Part shown: piece by piece, positions 1 to 8,890 of the stretch
Position numbering within the stretch: the stretch's first letter is position 1
How the letters are laid out: the number at the start of each line of letters is the position of its first letter
Source of the DNA: an uncultured Spiribacter sp.
GTDB taxonomy: Bacteria; Pseudomonadota; Gammaproteobacteria; Nitrococcales; Nitrococcaceae
Assembly (NCBI GenBank): GCA_913056145.1
Contig: CAJXMI010000008.1
Coordinates: 1 to 42,555, forward strand
DNA: 42,555 nucleotides
Reading direction: 5' to 3'
The notes under the pieces: generated by a model
Told to the model about the DNA's origin: nothing
What the model saw: only the letters and a program-made list of their open reading frames with translations
Databases searched by the model: none
Program-made: the position numbers and the translations under genes

Positions 1-1
1 G

Positions 2-382
2 GGCTTCAACCCACCCGGGTTTGCGGCTCAGGTGGTGGCGCTCGCGTTTGGTCTGGCAGCCTCGTCGCTGTTCCCGGTTCTCATGCTCGGCATCTTCAGC
101 CGTCGCATGAACAGTGCCGGTGCCATGGCGGGCATGCTCTCGGGCCTTACCTTCACGCTGATCTACGTGTTCGTGTTCAAGGGCTGGTTCTTTGTCCCGG
201 GCACCAACATGCTGCCGGATACGCCGGAGTACTGGCTGTTTGGCATCAGCCCGCAGTCGATCGGTGCCGTGGGCGCGATCATCAATGCCGCGGTTGCGGT
301 GATGGTATCGCGGGCAACAGCGCCGCCGCCGGCGGACATCCAGGATCTCGTGGAGAGCATCCGGGTCCCGCGGGCCTCATAG
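2..382 (+). CDS. Sodium:solute symporter, ActP (cation/acetate) type, C-terminal part; truncated by window start
   Basis: Frame open from the window edge to TAG; ...FSRRMNSAGAMAGMLSGLTFTLIYVFVFKGWFF... resembles SSS-family acetate permease C-termini; followed by a strong terminator. Confidence 0.85.
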   Translation, partial: GFNPPGFAAQVVALAFGLAASSLFPVLMLGIFSRRMNSAGAMAGMLSGLTFTLIYVFVFKGWFFVPGTNMLPDTPEYWLFGISPQSIGAVGAIINAAVAVMVSRATAPPPADIQDLVESIRVPRAS

Positions 383-400
383 ACGGCCCGCATGATCGGA

Positions 401-437
401 AAACCCCCGGTGGCGGCAACGCCCCGGGGGTTTTTTT
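401..437 (+). terminator. Rho-independent terminator after the symporter gene
   Basis: AAACCCCCGG...CCGGGGGTTTTTTT, GC stem followed by 7 T. Confidence 0.9.
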
Positions 438-508
438 ATGGCCTGGATCAGGCCTGAATCAGGCCCGGCTCGGATCCAGAGCTCGGGCTCCGGCGTGAGC
501 GCTCTGCC

Positions 509-2443
509 CTAGAGCTGGTAGCGCACTTCGAGCTTTTTCTGCAGCCGTCGGGCCTCGCGGAACGCCTCCTTGAGGATACGCCGGTCCATCGGATTGAGCT
601 CCTCCGGATCAAGTCGATTGCCCATGGGCTCCCCGGCGGCCGACTGGCGCTGGTGCTCGCGCATGCGCAGAAGCTGGACAAAGGCAAATGAGCGCTCGAA
701 AGCGCCCGCATCCTCATCGCTCAGGACACCCGCATTGGCGAGCTCCCGCAGGCGCAGCGGCGTGTTGGACTCGGCACAACCCGCCTCCAGCGAGAGGACC
801 CGCGCCGCATCCACAAACGGCGTCAGGCCGCGGACTTTGAGGTCGAAGCGCTGGACACCATCGGCGTCCTTTTCGGTGGAAAAGTCGCGGAACATCCCCA
901 GCGGCGGCTTGATGGCCATGCAGTTACCGGCCATGGTCTGCAGAAACACACTGTTCTGGCCCGCCATTTCAACCACGCGTCGATGCAGGGCCTCCCCGGC
1001 CGTCAGGTCCCCCCAGATCGGCCGAAAATCAAAGTAGATCGTGGATTTGAGCAGGTTCTCCGGGGTTGCGCTGGCAATCATGCGCTCGAAGGTGGCCTCC
1101 CACTCCGCAAAACTGAGACAGAGCTCGGGGTTGCTTGCCATGATATTGCCGGTGCACAGGGTAAAGCCGCAGCGGTCGAGCACCTCGTTAATCCGCCGCG
1201 CGAGCGGCAGCAGCCGCGCGCGCACCGCCTGCGGCGGCTCGCTGCCGGGGTCGAACAATATTGCATTGTCCTGATCGGTAACCCGCGTCTGCTCGCTGCG
1301 GCCCTCGCTGCCAAACGCAATCCAGGTAAACGCCACGCCCGGGTCATCGGCATCGGCAAGACACAGCTCGATGGCGCGCGTGACCGTGCGATCGTTAAGC
1401 AGTGTGATGATGCGGGTAATCTGCTCTACCCCCGCCCCGTGCGCCATCATGGTATCGATGAGCGCACCGACGTCATTGCGGGCATTAACCAGGGCGTCGA
1501 CATCCGCGGCACCCGTGATGGCGCGCGCAAGATGCACAAGATTTATGCGCTGCAGTGCAAAGATATCGCGCTCGGAGACAACGCCTGCCAGCTTTCCGGA
1601 GGCATCGACGATGATCATGTGGCGGATGTGCCGCCGCGCCATCTCCACCACGGCCTCGAACGCATACGTATCGGTGGTGAGCGTGCAGGGGTCGGCGGTC
1701 ATGACAACATGGATCGGCGCCTCGAGATCATGACCACCGGCAATGACCGCGCGCAGATCATGCAGCGTGAAAATACCGGCCGGCGCGCCGCTGCTGTCGA
1801 CGATCAGCATACTGCCCACTTCCCGGGCATGCATGGCCTCGACCGCCGCACGGATCGACAGATCGGCCGCGCAGCTGAGCGGGTTCGCATGCATCATCTC
1901 GCCGAGCGGGGTATCGAGCGAGGCATCGCCGCCCAGATTACCGGCCGCATGCTGCTGGATGTCGCGTTGGACCTGATCAAGCAGACTGCTCACACCGCGC
2001 AGAGAGTAGTCCCGGAACGCGGCACTCTCGCCCAGCAGGTACTCGAACGCATCACGCGGGAGGCGCAGACACAGGACATCGGTGCCCGCGCGATAGAAAG
2101 TGCGTGTGGCCCGCTGCCCGAGCAACGCCGCCATGGGAAAGTTCTCGCCGGCCTCGAGCTCGAAGCGCTCGACACCCGCTTCACCCACCCCGGGGCGCTC
2201 CGCATCGACGCGCCCGCGGACAATGAGATGGAAACGATCAACCTGGCCGGCGCCCGGATCCAGGATTACCTCGCCGGCCGTGAAGCGTTGCAGGTCGCAA
2301 TGGTCGACCAGATACTGCCGAAGCCGGCTCGAAAAACGATCAAAAGGCGCATAAGCGGTCAGGAATTCACGGGCAACCCGTCCGGACTCCACATCTGCAC
2401 TGGCACCGGCCATATCAGGACCCTCGGGAAATCTGGCAAACAT
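509..2443 (-). CDS. cNMP-binding domain + CBS pair + DUF294 nucleotidyltransferase-like protein
   Basis: 644 aa; N-terminal cyclic-nucleotide-binding-like region, two CBS motifs (GSMLIVDSSGAPAGIFTLHDL; HMIIVDASGKLAGVVSERDIF), NTase signature GSEGRSEQTRVTDQDN. Start could instead be the internal ATG at MAGAS. Confidence 0.9.
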   Translation of the reverse strand: MFARFPEGPDMAGASADVESGRVAREFLTAYAPFDRFSSRLRQYLVDHCDLQRFTAGEVILDPGAGQVDRFHLIVRGRVDAERPGVGEAGVERFELEAGENFPMAALLGQRATRTFYRAGTDVLCLRLPRDAFEYLLGESAAFRDYSLRGVSSLLDQVQRDIQQHAAGNLGGDASLDTPLGEMMHANPLSCAADLSIRAAVEAMHAREVGSMLIVDSSGAPAGIFTLHDLRAVIAGGHDLEAPIHVVMTADPCTLTTDTYAFEAVVEMARRHIRHMIIVDASGKLAGVVSERDIFALQRINLVHLARAITGAADVDALVNARNDVGALIDTMMAHGAGVEQITRIITLLNDRTVTRAIELCLADADDPGVAFTWIAFGSEGRSEQTRVTDQDNAILFDPGSEPPQAVRARLLPLARRINEVLDRCGFTLCTGNIMASNPELCLSFAEWEATFERMIASATPENLLKSTIYFDFRPIWGDLTAGEALHRRVVEMAGQNSVFLQTMAGNCMAIKPPLGMFRDFSTEKDADGVQRFDLKVRGLTPFVDAARVLSLEAGCAESNTPLRLRELANAGVLSDEDAGAFERSFAFVQLLRMREHQRQSAAGEPMGNRLDPEELNPMDRRILKEAFREARRLQKKLEVRYQL

Positions 2444-2458
2444 TTTACGCAGATTACC

Positions 2459-2489
2459 TCGACAACCCCCTACGGGAATACCCTATACT
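2459..2489 (+). promoter_or_regulatory. Candidate promoter of the receiver/exonuclease pair
   Basis: TCGACA - 19 nt - TATACT in the divergent intergenic region; long spacer lowers confidence. Confidence 0.35.
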
Positions 2490-2537
2490 GGAGAACAGCG
2501 AGGAGGAGGCGACACCGCTGGTGTCGAGTTTTTCGCC

Positions 2538-2912
2538 ATGTATAAAAATGTTCTCATTGTCGACAGTGACACCAATATCAGCGCATCGCTGGGCTTTCTG
2601 CTCGGACATTCGGGGCTGCATGTATCCACCGCCGGCAGCTACGACGAGGCGCTCAGCGTAGCGCGCGATCGCCGGCCCGACGTGGTTCTCATGGATGCCG
2701 TGCTACCCGATGGAAGTGGCTATGACCTCTGCCAGGCTCTGCTCAACCAACCGGGGCTCTCCCATCTGCCCGTCCTGATGCTGACCACGCGCGGCCTGGA
2801 GGTCGAGCGTGAAAAGGCACTATCACTCGGGGCAATGGACTTCATCGTCAAGCCATTCAACCCCATGCTGGTGCTGACGCGGGTGCAGGAGCTGCTCCGA
2901 GAGGCTGCCTGA
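2538..2912 (+). CDS. Stand-alone CheY-like response regulator receiver protein
   Basis: 124 aa; VLIVDSD, VVLMDAVLPDGSGYDL (phosphoacceptor Asp), LMLTTRG, FIVKPF all present; no output domain. Confidence 0.93.
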   Translation: MYKNVLIVDSDTNISASLGFLLGHSGLHVSTAGSYDEALSVARDRRPDVVLMDAVLPDGSGYDLCQALLNQPGLSHLPVLMLTTRGLEVEREKALSLGAMDFIVKPFNPMLVLTRVQELLREAA

Positions 2913-2914
2913 GC

Positions 2915-5008
2915 GTGCGGGCATTCCGCCTGCCGCGCCTGCGCCGCCGCCTCTGGGGCGTCATTATCGCAGGCCTGCTTTTGCAGTGGCTGACGCTGGC
3001 CGGCCTGGGTTGGTTGTTGCCATCGGATCAGGCGCCGGCGGGTTGGCCCCTGGTTGGGCTCGCGCTCACCGCGCTACTGATTCTGGGCGCCATCGGCCTG
3101 CTGATTGATCAGCGTATCGTCCGCCCTCTGGTGGCCACCGCGCGGGGGGCCAACATACTCGCAAGCTCAAACCCCGGGCATCAGCTCGAGGTCGCCCCTG
3201 GCCACTGGCTTGAGCGCCTGCCCGATACCATTACCGCGCTTGGGACCCGGATTGCCCGTGCCCAGCACGACATGGAAGCCGCCGCGACCGCGTGGACCAC
3301 CAAGATCGAGGCCCGCAAGACCCGCCTCGAGACCATCCTGCGAGAAATCCGTGAAGGCGTCATCGTTTGTGACCGTGACGGCCGCATCCAGCTCTACAAC
3401 CGGACAACCCGCGAGCTCCTGGCGGCCGAGCCGGCGCTTGGATTGGGCCGCAGCGTGGGCGAGGTGCTCAACGAAGGCCCCCTGCGCCACACCCTCGCCC
3501 TGCTCGCCGCCAATGCCGACAACGGCGCGCCGGATGACGCCGAACTGGTTTGCGCCACCGCAAGCGGTGAGCGCTTGTTGCGCTGCCGGGTTGCACGTCT
3601 GGTCACAGACGATCCCGATACCTCCGGTTTTGTCATGACCCTGCAGGATGTATCACGCCAGACTCGAGAGGCCCTTCGACGCGAACAGGCACTGCGTGCC
3701 GCCGTTGAAAACCTCCGCAACCCGCTCACCAGCCTGGGGGCGGCCGCCGAAAGCCTGCAACTGGCGCAGCGCGAAGCCCTGAAGGCCGATGCCGAGCGTT
3801 TTGCAAGCATCATTGCCGAAGAGCGTGACAAACTCACCGAGCGCTTTGTGGCACTCTCTAGCGAGACGGCCTCAATGGTCACCGAGCACTGGCGTCTGGA
3901 GGATGTCCATCTCGGCAGCCTGATCAACGGCATCCGCCACGGCAGTCATGCCCAGCACCTCCCAAGGCTTCAGTGCCGGGCCGACGTCTGGCTGTCGGCC
4001 GAGCCCTATCTGCTCTCGCAGGTCATCGAAGCGCTTTTGCTGCGCCTGCGCACCGAACTGGACGTCTCCGCTGTTGCCCTGTCGGGCCGCGAGGAAGGCA
4101 GCCTGGTGTATGTGGACATGAACTGGTCGGGCGATGTCATTGCGGCCGACCAGCTTGACCACTGGTTGGACGCGGGGCTGGATGATGTCGGGGGCACCGT
4201 GACCTTGCGCGAGGTACTTCAGCGCCATGACACAACCGCATGGAGCCAGCCGGATCTCTCACGCACCGGCCGTGCGCTATTGCGCCTGCCGCTGCCCGGC
4301 GCACCCGAGAAGACCGAGGCGGCCGAACAGGTGCCCGCACGGCCCGAGGTGTACGACTTTGCCATGGAAGACGACATTCGCCCGCTGGGCGATGAGGGCG
4401 AGCGCCGCCTGGGTGATCTTGACTATGTTGTCTTTGACTGCGAGACGACGGGCCTCGAGCCCAGCCAGGGCGATGAGATCGTCTCGATCGGTGCCGTTCG
4501 CATCCACCGCGGGCGCGTCATGCATGGCGAGACCTTTGAGCTGCTGGCCAACCCGGGGCGCGACATCCCCGCCCTTGCCACAAGCATTCACGGCATTTGC
4601 CAGGACGATGTGGCCGAGGCGCCCCCCGTGGAGGAGGTCGTGCGCCGCTTTCATGCCTTTGCCGGCGATGCGGTGCTGGTGGGGTTCAATATTGCCTTTG
4701 ATATGCGCTTTCTGCGTCTCAAGCAACGCATCAGCGGGGTGACATTCCGCAACCCCACGCTTGACGCCCTGCTTTTGTCGATTCTTCTGCACGACCACAC
4801 CGGCGAGCACACGATGGAGCACATCGCCGCACGCCTGGGTGTGGGTGTCGGCGGCCGCCATACCGCGCTGGGTGACTCGCTCACCACCGCCGAGATCTTC
4901 ACGCGACTCATCGACCTGTTGCCGGGCGAGTCCATCGACACGCTGAGCGATGCCATCGCGGCGCAGGAGCGAATGATCGAATTCCGGCGCCAGCAGCGCG
5001 CGTTCTAA
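2915..5008 (+). CDS. Membrane-anchored PAS / degenerate histidine-kinase-like protein fused to a DnaQ-like (DEDDh) 3'-5' exonuclease
   Basis: 697 aa, GTG start 2 nt after the receiver stop; two N-terminal TM segments, PAS-like LREIREGVIVCDRDGRIQLYNRTTRELL, H-box-like ENLRNPLTSLG, C-terminal exonuclease motifs VVFDCETTGLEP, LVGFNIAFDMRFL, GGRHTALGDSLTTAEIF. Confidence 0.88.
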   Translation: MRAFRLPRLRRRLWGVIIAGLLLQWLTLAGLGWLLPSDQAPAGWPLVGLALTALLILGAIGLLIDQRIVRPLVATARGANILASSNPGHQLEVAPGHWLERLPDTITALGTRIARAQHDMEAAATAWTTKIEARKTRLETILREIREGVIVCDRDGRIQLYNRTTRELLAAEPALGLGRSVGEVLNEGPLRHTLALLAANADNGAPDDAELVCATASGERLLRCRVARLVTDDPDTSGFVMTLQDVSRQTREALRREQALRAAVENLRNPLTSLGAAAESLQLAQREALKADAERFASIIAEERDKLTERFVALSSETASMVTEHWRLEDVHLGSLINGIRHGSHAQHLPRLQCRADVWLSAEPYLLSQVIEALLLRLRTELDVSAVALSGREEGSLVYVDMNWSGDVIAADQLDHWLDAGLDDVGGTVTLREVLQRHDTTAWSQPDLSRTGRALLRLPLPGAPEKTEAAEQVPARPEVYDFAMEDDIRPLGDEGERRLGDLDYVVFDCETTGLEPSQGDEIVSIGAVRIHRGRVMHGETFELLANPGRDIPALATSIHGICQDDVAEAPPVEEVVRRFHAFAGDAVLVGFNIAFDMRFLRLKQRISGVTFRNPTLDALLLSILLHDHTGEHTMEHIAARLGVGVGGRHTALGDSLTTAEIFTRLIDLLPGESIDTLSDAIAAQERMIEFRRQQRAF

Positions 5009-5011
5009 CCA

Positions 5012-5037
5012 ACGACGCCCCGATAACGGGGCGTCGT
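5012..5037. terminator. Perfect 10-bp hairpin between convergent genes (possible bidirectional terminator)
   Basis: ACGACGCCCC-GATAAC-GGGGCGTCGT between the exonuclease stop (5008) and pnp stop (5061); no good T-tract on either strand. Confidence 0.55.
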
Positions 5038-5060
5038 GAACGGGCGGAATCCAGCCAGGC

Positions 5061-7172
5061 TTAGCTGTCTGCGCCCTCTTCCTCGAGTGCCTTGATGCTG
5101 AGTCGGATCCGACCCTGGCGGTCAACCTCCAGGACCTTCACGCGCACCATCTGGCCCTCGCTGAGCTCATCCGACACGCTCTCGACGCGGCGGTTGGAGA
5201 TCTGCGAGATATGCACCAGGCCGTCGCGGCCCGGCAGGATGTTCACAAAGGCGCCAAAGTCCATCAGCTTGATGACCTTGCCCTCGTACACCTGCCCGAC
5301 CTCGACATCGGTCGTGAGAAGCTCGATACGACGCCGCGCCTCTTCGCCGGCCGCCTTGTCGACCGACCCGATCGTGACGGTGCCATCGTCGGTGATGTCG
5401 ATGGTGGTCCCCGTCTCTTCGGTGAGCTGGCGAATCGTCGCGCCGCCCTTGCCGATGACGTCGCGGATCTTCTCGGGGTCGATGCGCAGCGTGATCAAAC
5501 GCGGTGCGTAGGCCGACATCTCATCACGATGCTCGGCGATGACATCGTTCATGCGACCAAGGATGTGCAGACGGCCGTCACGCGCCTGCTCCAATGCCCG
5601 CTCCATGATCTCGCGGGTAATGCCGTTGATCTTGATGTCCATCTGCAGCGCGGTCACGCCGTTCTCGCTGCCTGCAACCTTGAAGTCCATGTCGCCGAGG
5701 TGGTCCTCGTCACCCAGGATGTCGGTGAGAACGGCGAAGTCGTCACCTTCCTTGATAAGCCCCATGGCGATGCCGGCGACAGGCGCCTTGATCGGCACGC
5801 CCGCATCCATCAGCGACAGGCTCGTGCCACACACACTGGCCATTGAACTGGAGCCGTTCGACTCGGTGATCTCGGAGACGACCCGCACCACATAAGGGCA
5901 GTCTTCCGGCGCTGGCATGACGGCCTGAATACCGCGCTTGGCGAGCTTGCCGTGGCCGATCTCGCGGCGCTTGGGCGTGCCCATGAAGCCGGTCTCGCCC
6001 ACGCAGTACGGCGGGAAGTTGTAATGCAGCATGAACGGCTCGCGGCGCTCGCCCTCGATGGCATCGATGATCTGCGCATCCCGGCCGGTGCCGAGCGTGG
6101 TCACCACGATGGCCTGGGTTTCGCCCCGGGTGAAAATCGACGAGCCATGGGTGCGCGGCAGCGTGCCCACCTCGATATCGATCGGGCGAACCGTTTTCTG
6201 ATCGCGGCCGTCGATGCGCGGTGCGCCGGAGAGGATGCGGCCACGGACGATTTTCTTCTCGAGCGCCTTGAAGGCCTCGCCAACGGCATCGCCACTGTAG
6301 CCCTCGGCGTCGTCGCCATCCGCCACAAGCTCTGCGTTGACCCGCTCGCGCACGGCCGCCACGGCGTCCTGGCGTGCCTGTTTGTCGGCAACCCCATAGG
6401 CCTCGGTCAGTGCGGCATCGGCAATGCCACGGACACGCTCGGCAAGGGTGTCATCGGTCGGCGCCGGTGCCCAGTCCCAGCGTGGCTTGCCCGCCTCGGC
6501 GGCCAGCTCGTTGATTGCGGTAATGGCGGTCTGCATCTGCTCGTGGCCATAGAGCACCGCATCGAGCATGGTCTGCTCGGGCAGCCGGTCGGCCTCCGAC
6601 TCCACCATCAACACGGCTTCCTCAGTACCGGCCACCACCAGGTCAAGCTCGGAGTCCTCGAGCTGGGTGAACGTGGGGTTCAGCAGGAAACCACCCTCGC
6701 GATAGCCCACGCGGGCCGCGCCAATGGGACCCTCGAAGGGGATGCCCGAGATGGCGAGCGCTGCCGAGGTACCCAGCATGGCGGGGATATCGGCATCGAC
6801 GTCGGGGTTCATGGAAATGACCGTGGCCACAACCTGGACTTCGTTGGAGAAACCCGCCGGGAACAGGGGCCGGATGGGCCGGTCGATCAGCCGCGACACC
6901 AGCGTCTCCTTCTCGGACGGCCGGCCCTCGCGCTTGAAGAACCCGCCCGGGATCTTGCCCGCCGCGTAGGTGCGCTCCTGATAGTTGACGGTCAGGGGCA
7001 GGAAGCTGCGGCCCGGCACCTCTTCGCGCTTGCCGACCACGGTGACGAGCACCACGGTATCGGCCATGTTGACGAGCACGGCCCCGCTGGCCTGGCGTGC
7101 GATCTTTCCGGTTTCCAGCGTGACGGTCTGTTCACCGAACTGGAACGACTTCTTGATGGCGGTTGGAGTCAC
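5061..7172 (-). CDS. pnp: Polyribonucleotide nucleotidyltransferase (PNPase)
   Basis: 703 aa; RNase PH repeats plus C-terminal KH ([14 protein letters not shown]) and S1 domains; follows rpsO; GTG start. Confidence 0.98.
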   Translation of the reverse strand: MTPTAIKKSFQFGEQTVTLETGKIARQASGAVLVNMADTVVLVTVVGKREEVPGRSFLPLTVNYQERTYAAGKIPGGFFKREGRPSEKETLVSRLIDRPIRPLFPAGFSNEVQVVATVISMNPDVDADIPAMLGTSAALAISGIPFEGPIGAARVGYREGGFLLNPTFTQLEDSELDLVVAGTEEAVLMVESEADRLPEQTMLDAVLYGHEQMQTAITAINELAAEAGKPRWDWAPAPTDDTLAERVRGIADAALTEAYGVADKQARQDAVAAVRERVNAELVADGDDAEGYSGDAVGEAFKALEKKIVRGRILSGAPRIDGRDQKTVRPIDIEVGTLPRTHGSSIFTRGETQAIVVTTLGTGRDAQIIDAIEGERREPFMLHYNFPPYCVGETGFMGTPKRREIGHGKLAKRGIQAVMPAPEDCPYVVRVVSEITESNGSSSMASVCGTSLSLMDAGVPIKAPVAGIAMGLIKEGDDFAVLTDILGDEDHLGDMDFKVAGSENGVTALQMDIKINGITREIMERALEQARDGRLHILGRMNDVIAEHRDEMSAYAPRLITLRIDPEKIRDVIGKGGATIRQLTEETGTTIDITDDGTVTIGSVDKAAGEEARRRIELLTTDVEVGQVYEGKVIKLMDFGAFVNILPGRDGLVHISQISNRRVESVSDELSEGQMVRVKVLEVDRQGRIRLSIKALEEEGADS

Positions 7173-7206
7173 TGCGATTTCACCCCTGATCTGTTGGTCG
7201 TTGGCC

Positions 7207-7476
7207 TTACTTGCGCAGGCCGAGTCGCTCGATGACGGACTGATAACGCTCGAGACTCTTGCGGTGCAGATAATCGAGAAGCTGCCGGCGCTGGTTGACC
7301 AGCTTGAGCAGGCCGCGGCGCGAATGATGATCCTGCTTGTGCGTGCCGAAATGCTCGGTCAGGTGCTGGATGCGGGCGGTGAGAAGGGCAATCTGGACCT
7401 CGGGGGATCCGGTATCGCCCTGGGAGCGTCCGTAGTCGCGGACAATCTCCTCTTTCTGCTGAGCGCTGAGTGACAT
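7207..7476 (-). CDS. rpsO: 30S ribosomal protein S15
   Basis: [33 protein letters not shown]...; ATG at 7476 preferred over the TTG in the ORF track. Confidence 0.98.
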   Translation of the reverse strand: MSLSAQQKEEIVRDYGRSQGDTGSPEVQIALLTARIQHLTEHFGTHKQDHHSRRGLLKLVNQRRQLLDYLHRKSLERYQSVIERLGLRK

Positions 7477-7520
7477 CAATGACTCCTGGTTAACTCGCTG
7501 ATTTAACAGAATGGGGCATT

Positions 7521-8483
7521 CTAGCCCCCGGTGGTTCGCTGAACAAGCAATCGCCGCGGCCGGAGGCGGTTATCCCCCTCCCAGACTCCAACGCCCAGAA
7601 ACGTATTATCGCCGGCAAAGGCGGCCACAACGTCGGCATCCGCGGTTGCGGCCCCGGCATCGGCCTCCGCCACGCCCGCCCGGCGTGGCGCGGCAGGCAC
7701 GCTCTGTCCATGCTGAAACGCCGTCACCAGCGGCATGTCGATCACCGCCGCGGGATGCTCTGTCAGGGCGCTCTCGGGTGGCAACAGCCAGTCCGCAAGC
7801 GCTGCCGGATCGTCTTCAAGCCGTGCCTCAAGGGCTTCGGGCGTAAGCATGTCAGGGTCGCGATAGGGGCCCAGGCCGGTTCGGCGCAGCTGCCCGACAT
7901 GGGCACCACACCCAAGGGCCGCGCCGATATCGGCAACCAGGCTGCGGATATAGGTCCCTTTCGAGCAGCGCACCGTCAGGCGGAGCCGATCGGGCGGGTC
8001 AAGCTGTCCCGTCAGGGCATGAATGACAACATCGCGGGGCGCACGCTCCACTTCCTGACCAGCCCGTGCAAGCTCATGCAGCCGCTTGCCCTCATGCTTG
8101 AGCGCCGAGAACATGGGGGGAATCTGTTGCTGGCGTCCGCGAAAGCGTGCCAACACCGACTCTAGGCCTTGCCGATCGAGTGCGGGCACCGCTCGGCGCT
8201 CAAGCACCTTGCCGTCGGCATCGGCGCTGTCCGTGGTAACCCCGAGCTGCGCGCTCGCCTGATAGGTCTTGTCGGCATTGAGCAGCCAGCCACTCACCTT
8301 GGTCGCCTCACCAAAACAGGCCACAAGCAGCCCCGTGGCCAACGGGTCAAGACTGCCCGTGTGACCGGCCTTGCGTGCATCGAGCAGCCGGCTCACCCGG
8401 CGCAGCACTGCATTGGAGGTGGCCCCCGCCGGCTTGTCGAGCAGCAGGATGCCATCAATATCGCGGCCTTTCTTGCGTGCCAT
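7521..8483 (-). CDS. truB: tRNA pseudouridine(55) synthase
   Basis: [34 protein letters not shown] motif; operon position between rbfA and rpsO. Confidence 0.97.
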   Translation of the reverse strand: MARKKGRDIDGILLLDKPAGATSNAVLRRVSRLLDARKAGHTGSLDPLATGLLVACFGEATKVSGWLLNADKTYQASAQLGVTTDSADADGKVLERRAVPALDRQGLESVLARFRGRQQQIPPMFSALKHEGKRLHELARAGQEVERAPRDVVIHALTGQLDPPDRLRLTVRCSKGTYIRSLVADIGAALGCGAHVGQLRRTGLGPYRDPDMLTPEALEARLEDDPAALADWLLPPESALTEHPAAVIDMPLVTAFQHGQSVPAAPRRAGVAEADAGAATADADVVAAFAGDNTFLGVGVWEGDNRLRPRRLLVQRTTGG

Positions 8484-8494
8484 CAATGCCGTAA

Positions 8495-8875
8495 TCAGTC
8501 CTGCTCGGCGCCCGAAGCCCCGTCTCCCGAGACCGCCTGCTCAATGAGCTCATTGAGTCTCGCACCGCGGTCGAAGACAGGATCATAGTGGAAATGCAAT
8601 GCCGGCACGGTGCGCAGACGCAGTCGTCGCGCAAGCTGACGACGCAGAAAACCGGCCGCGCCGTCGAGCACCGTCGCCATCGCCCGGGAGTCCTCGGCCG
8701 CCATGCCGAGCCCGGTGACATAGACATTGGCATGGGCCAGATCACGGCTGACCTCGACCTCCGAGACCGTAACCTGCCGCACACGGGGGTCACGGACCTC
8801 GGCGCGGATCAGTTCGGCAAGCTCGCGCTGGATCTGATCACCGACTCGTTGGCTGCGCGGATAATCATTGCCCAT
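8495..8875 (-). CDS. rbfA: 30S ribosome-binding factor A
   Basis: RSQRVGDQIQRELAELI...LHFHYDPVFDRG; operon context. Confidence 0.96.
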   Translation of the reverse strand: MGNDYPRSQRVGDQIQRELAELIRAEVRDPRVRQVTVSEVEVSRDLAHANVYVTGLGMAAEDSRAMATVLDGAAGFLRRQLARRLRLRTVPALHFHYDPVFDRGARLNELIEQAVSGDGASGAEQD

Positions 8876-8890
8876 GGCGCACCCCGACCA

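Noticed and set aside
983-2545. 520-aa plus-strand ORF antisense to the DUF294 gene
   Set aside because: Antisense shadow ORF; opposite-strand protein has clear CBS and NTase motifs
5952-7235. 427-aa plus-strand ORF antisense to pnp
   Set aside because: Antisense shadow; pnp is unambiguous
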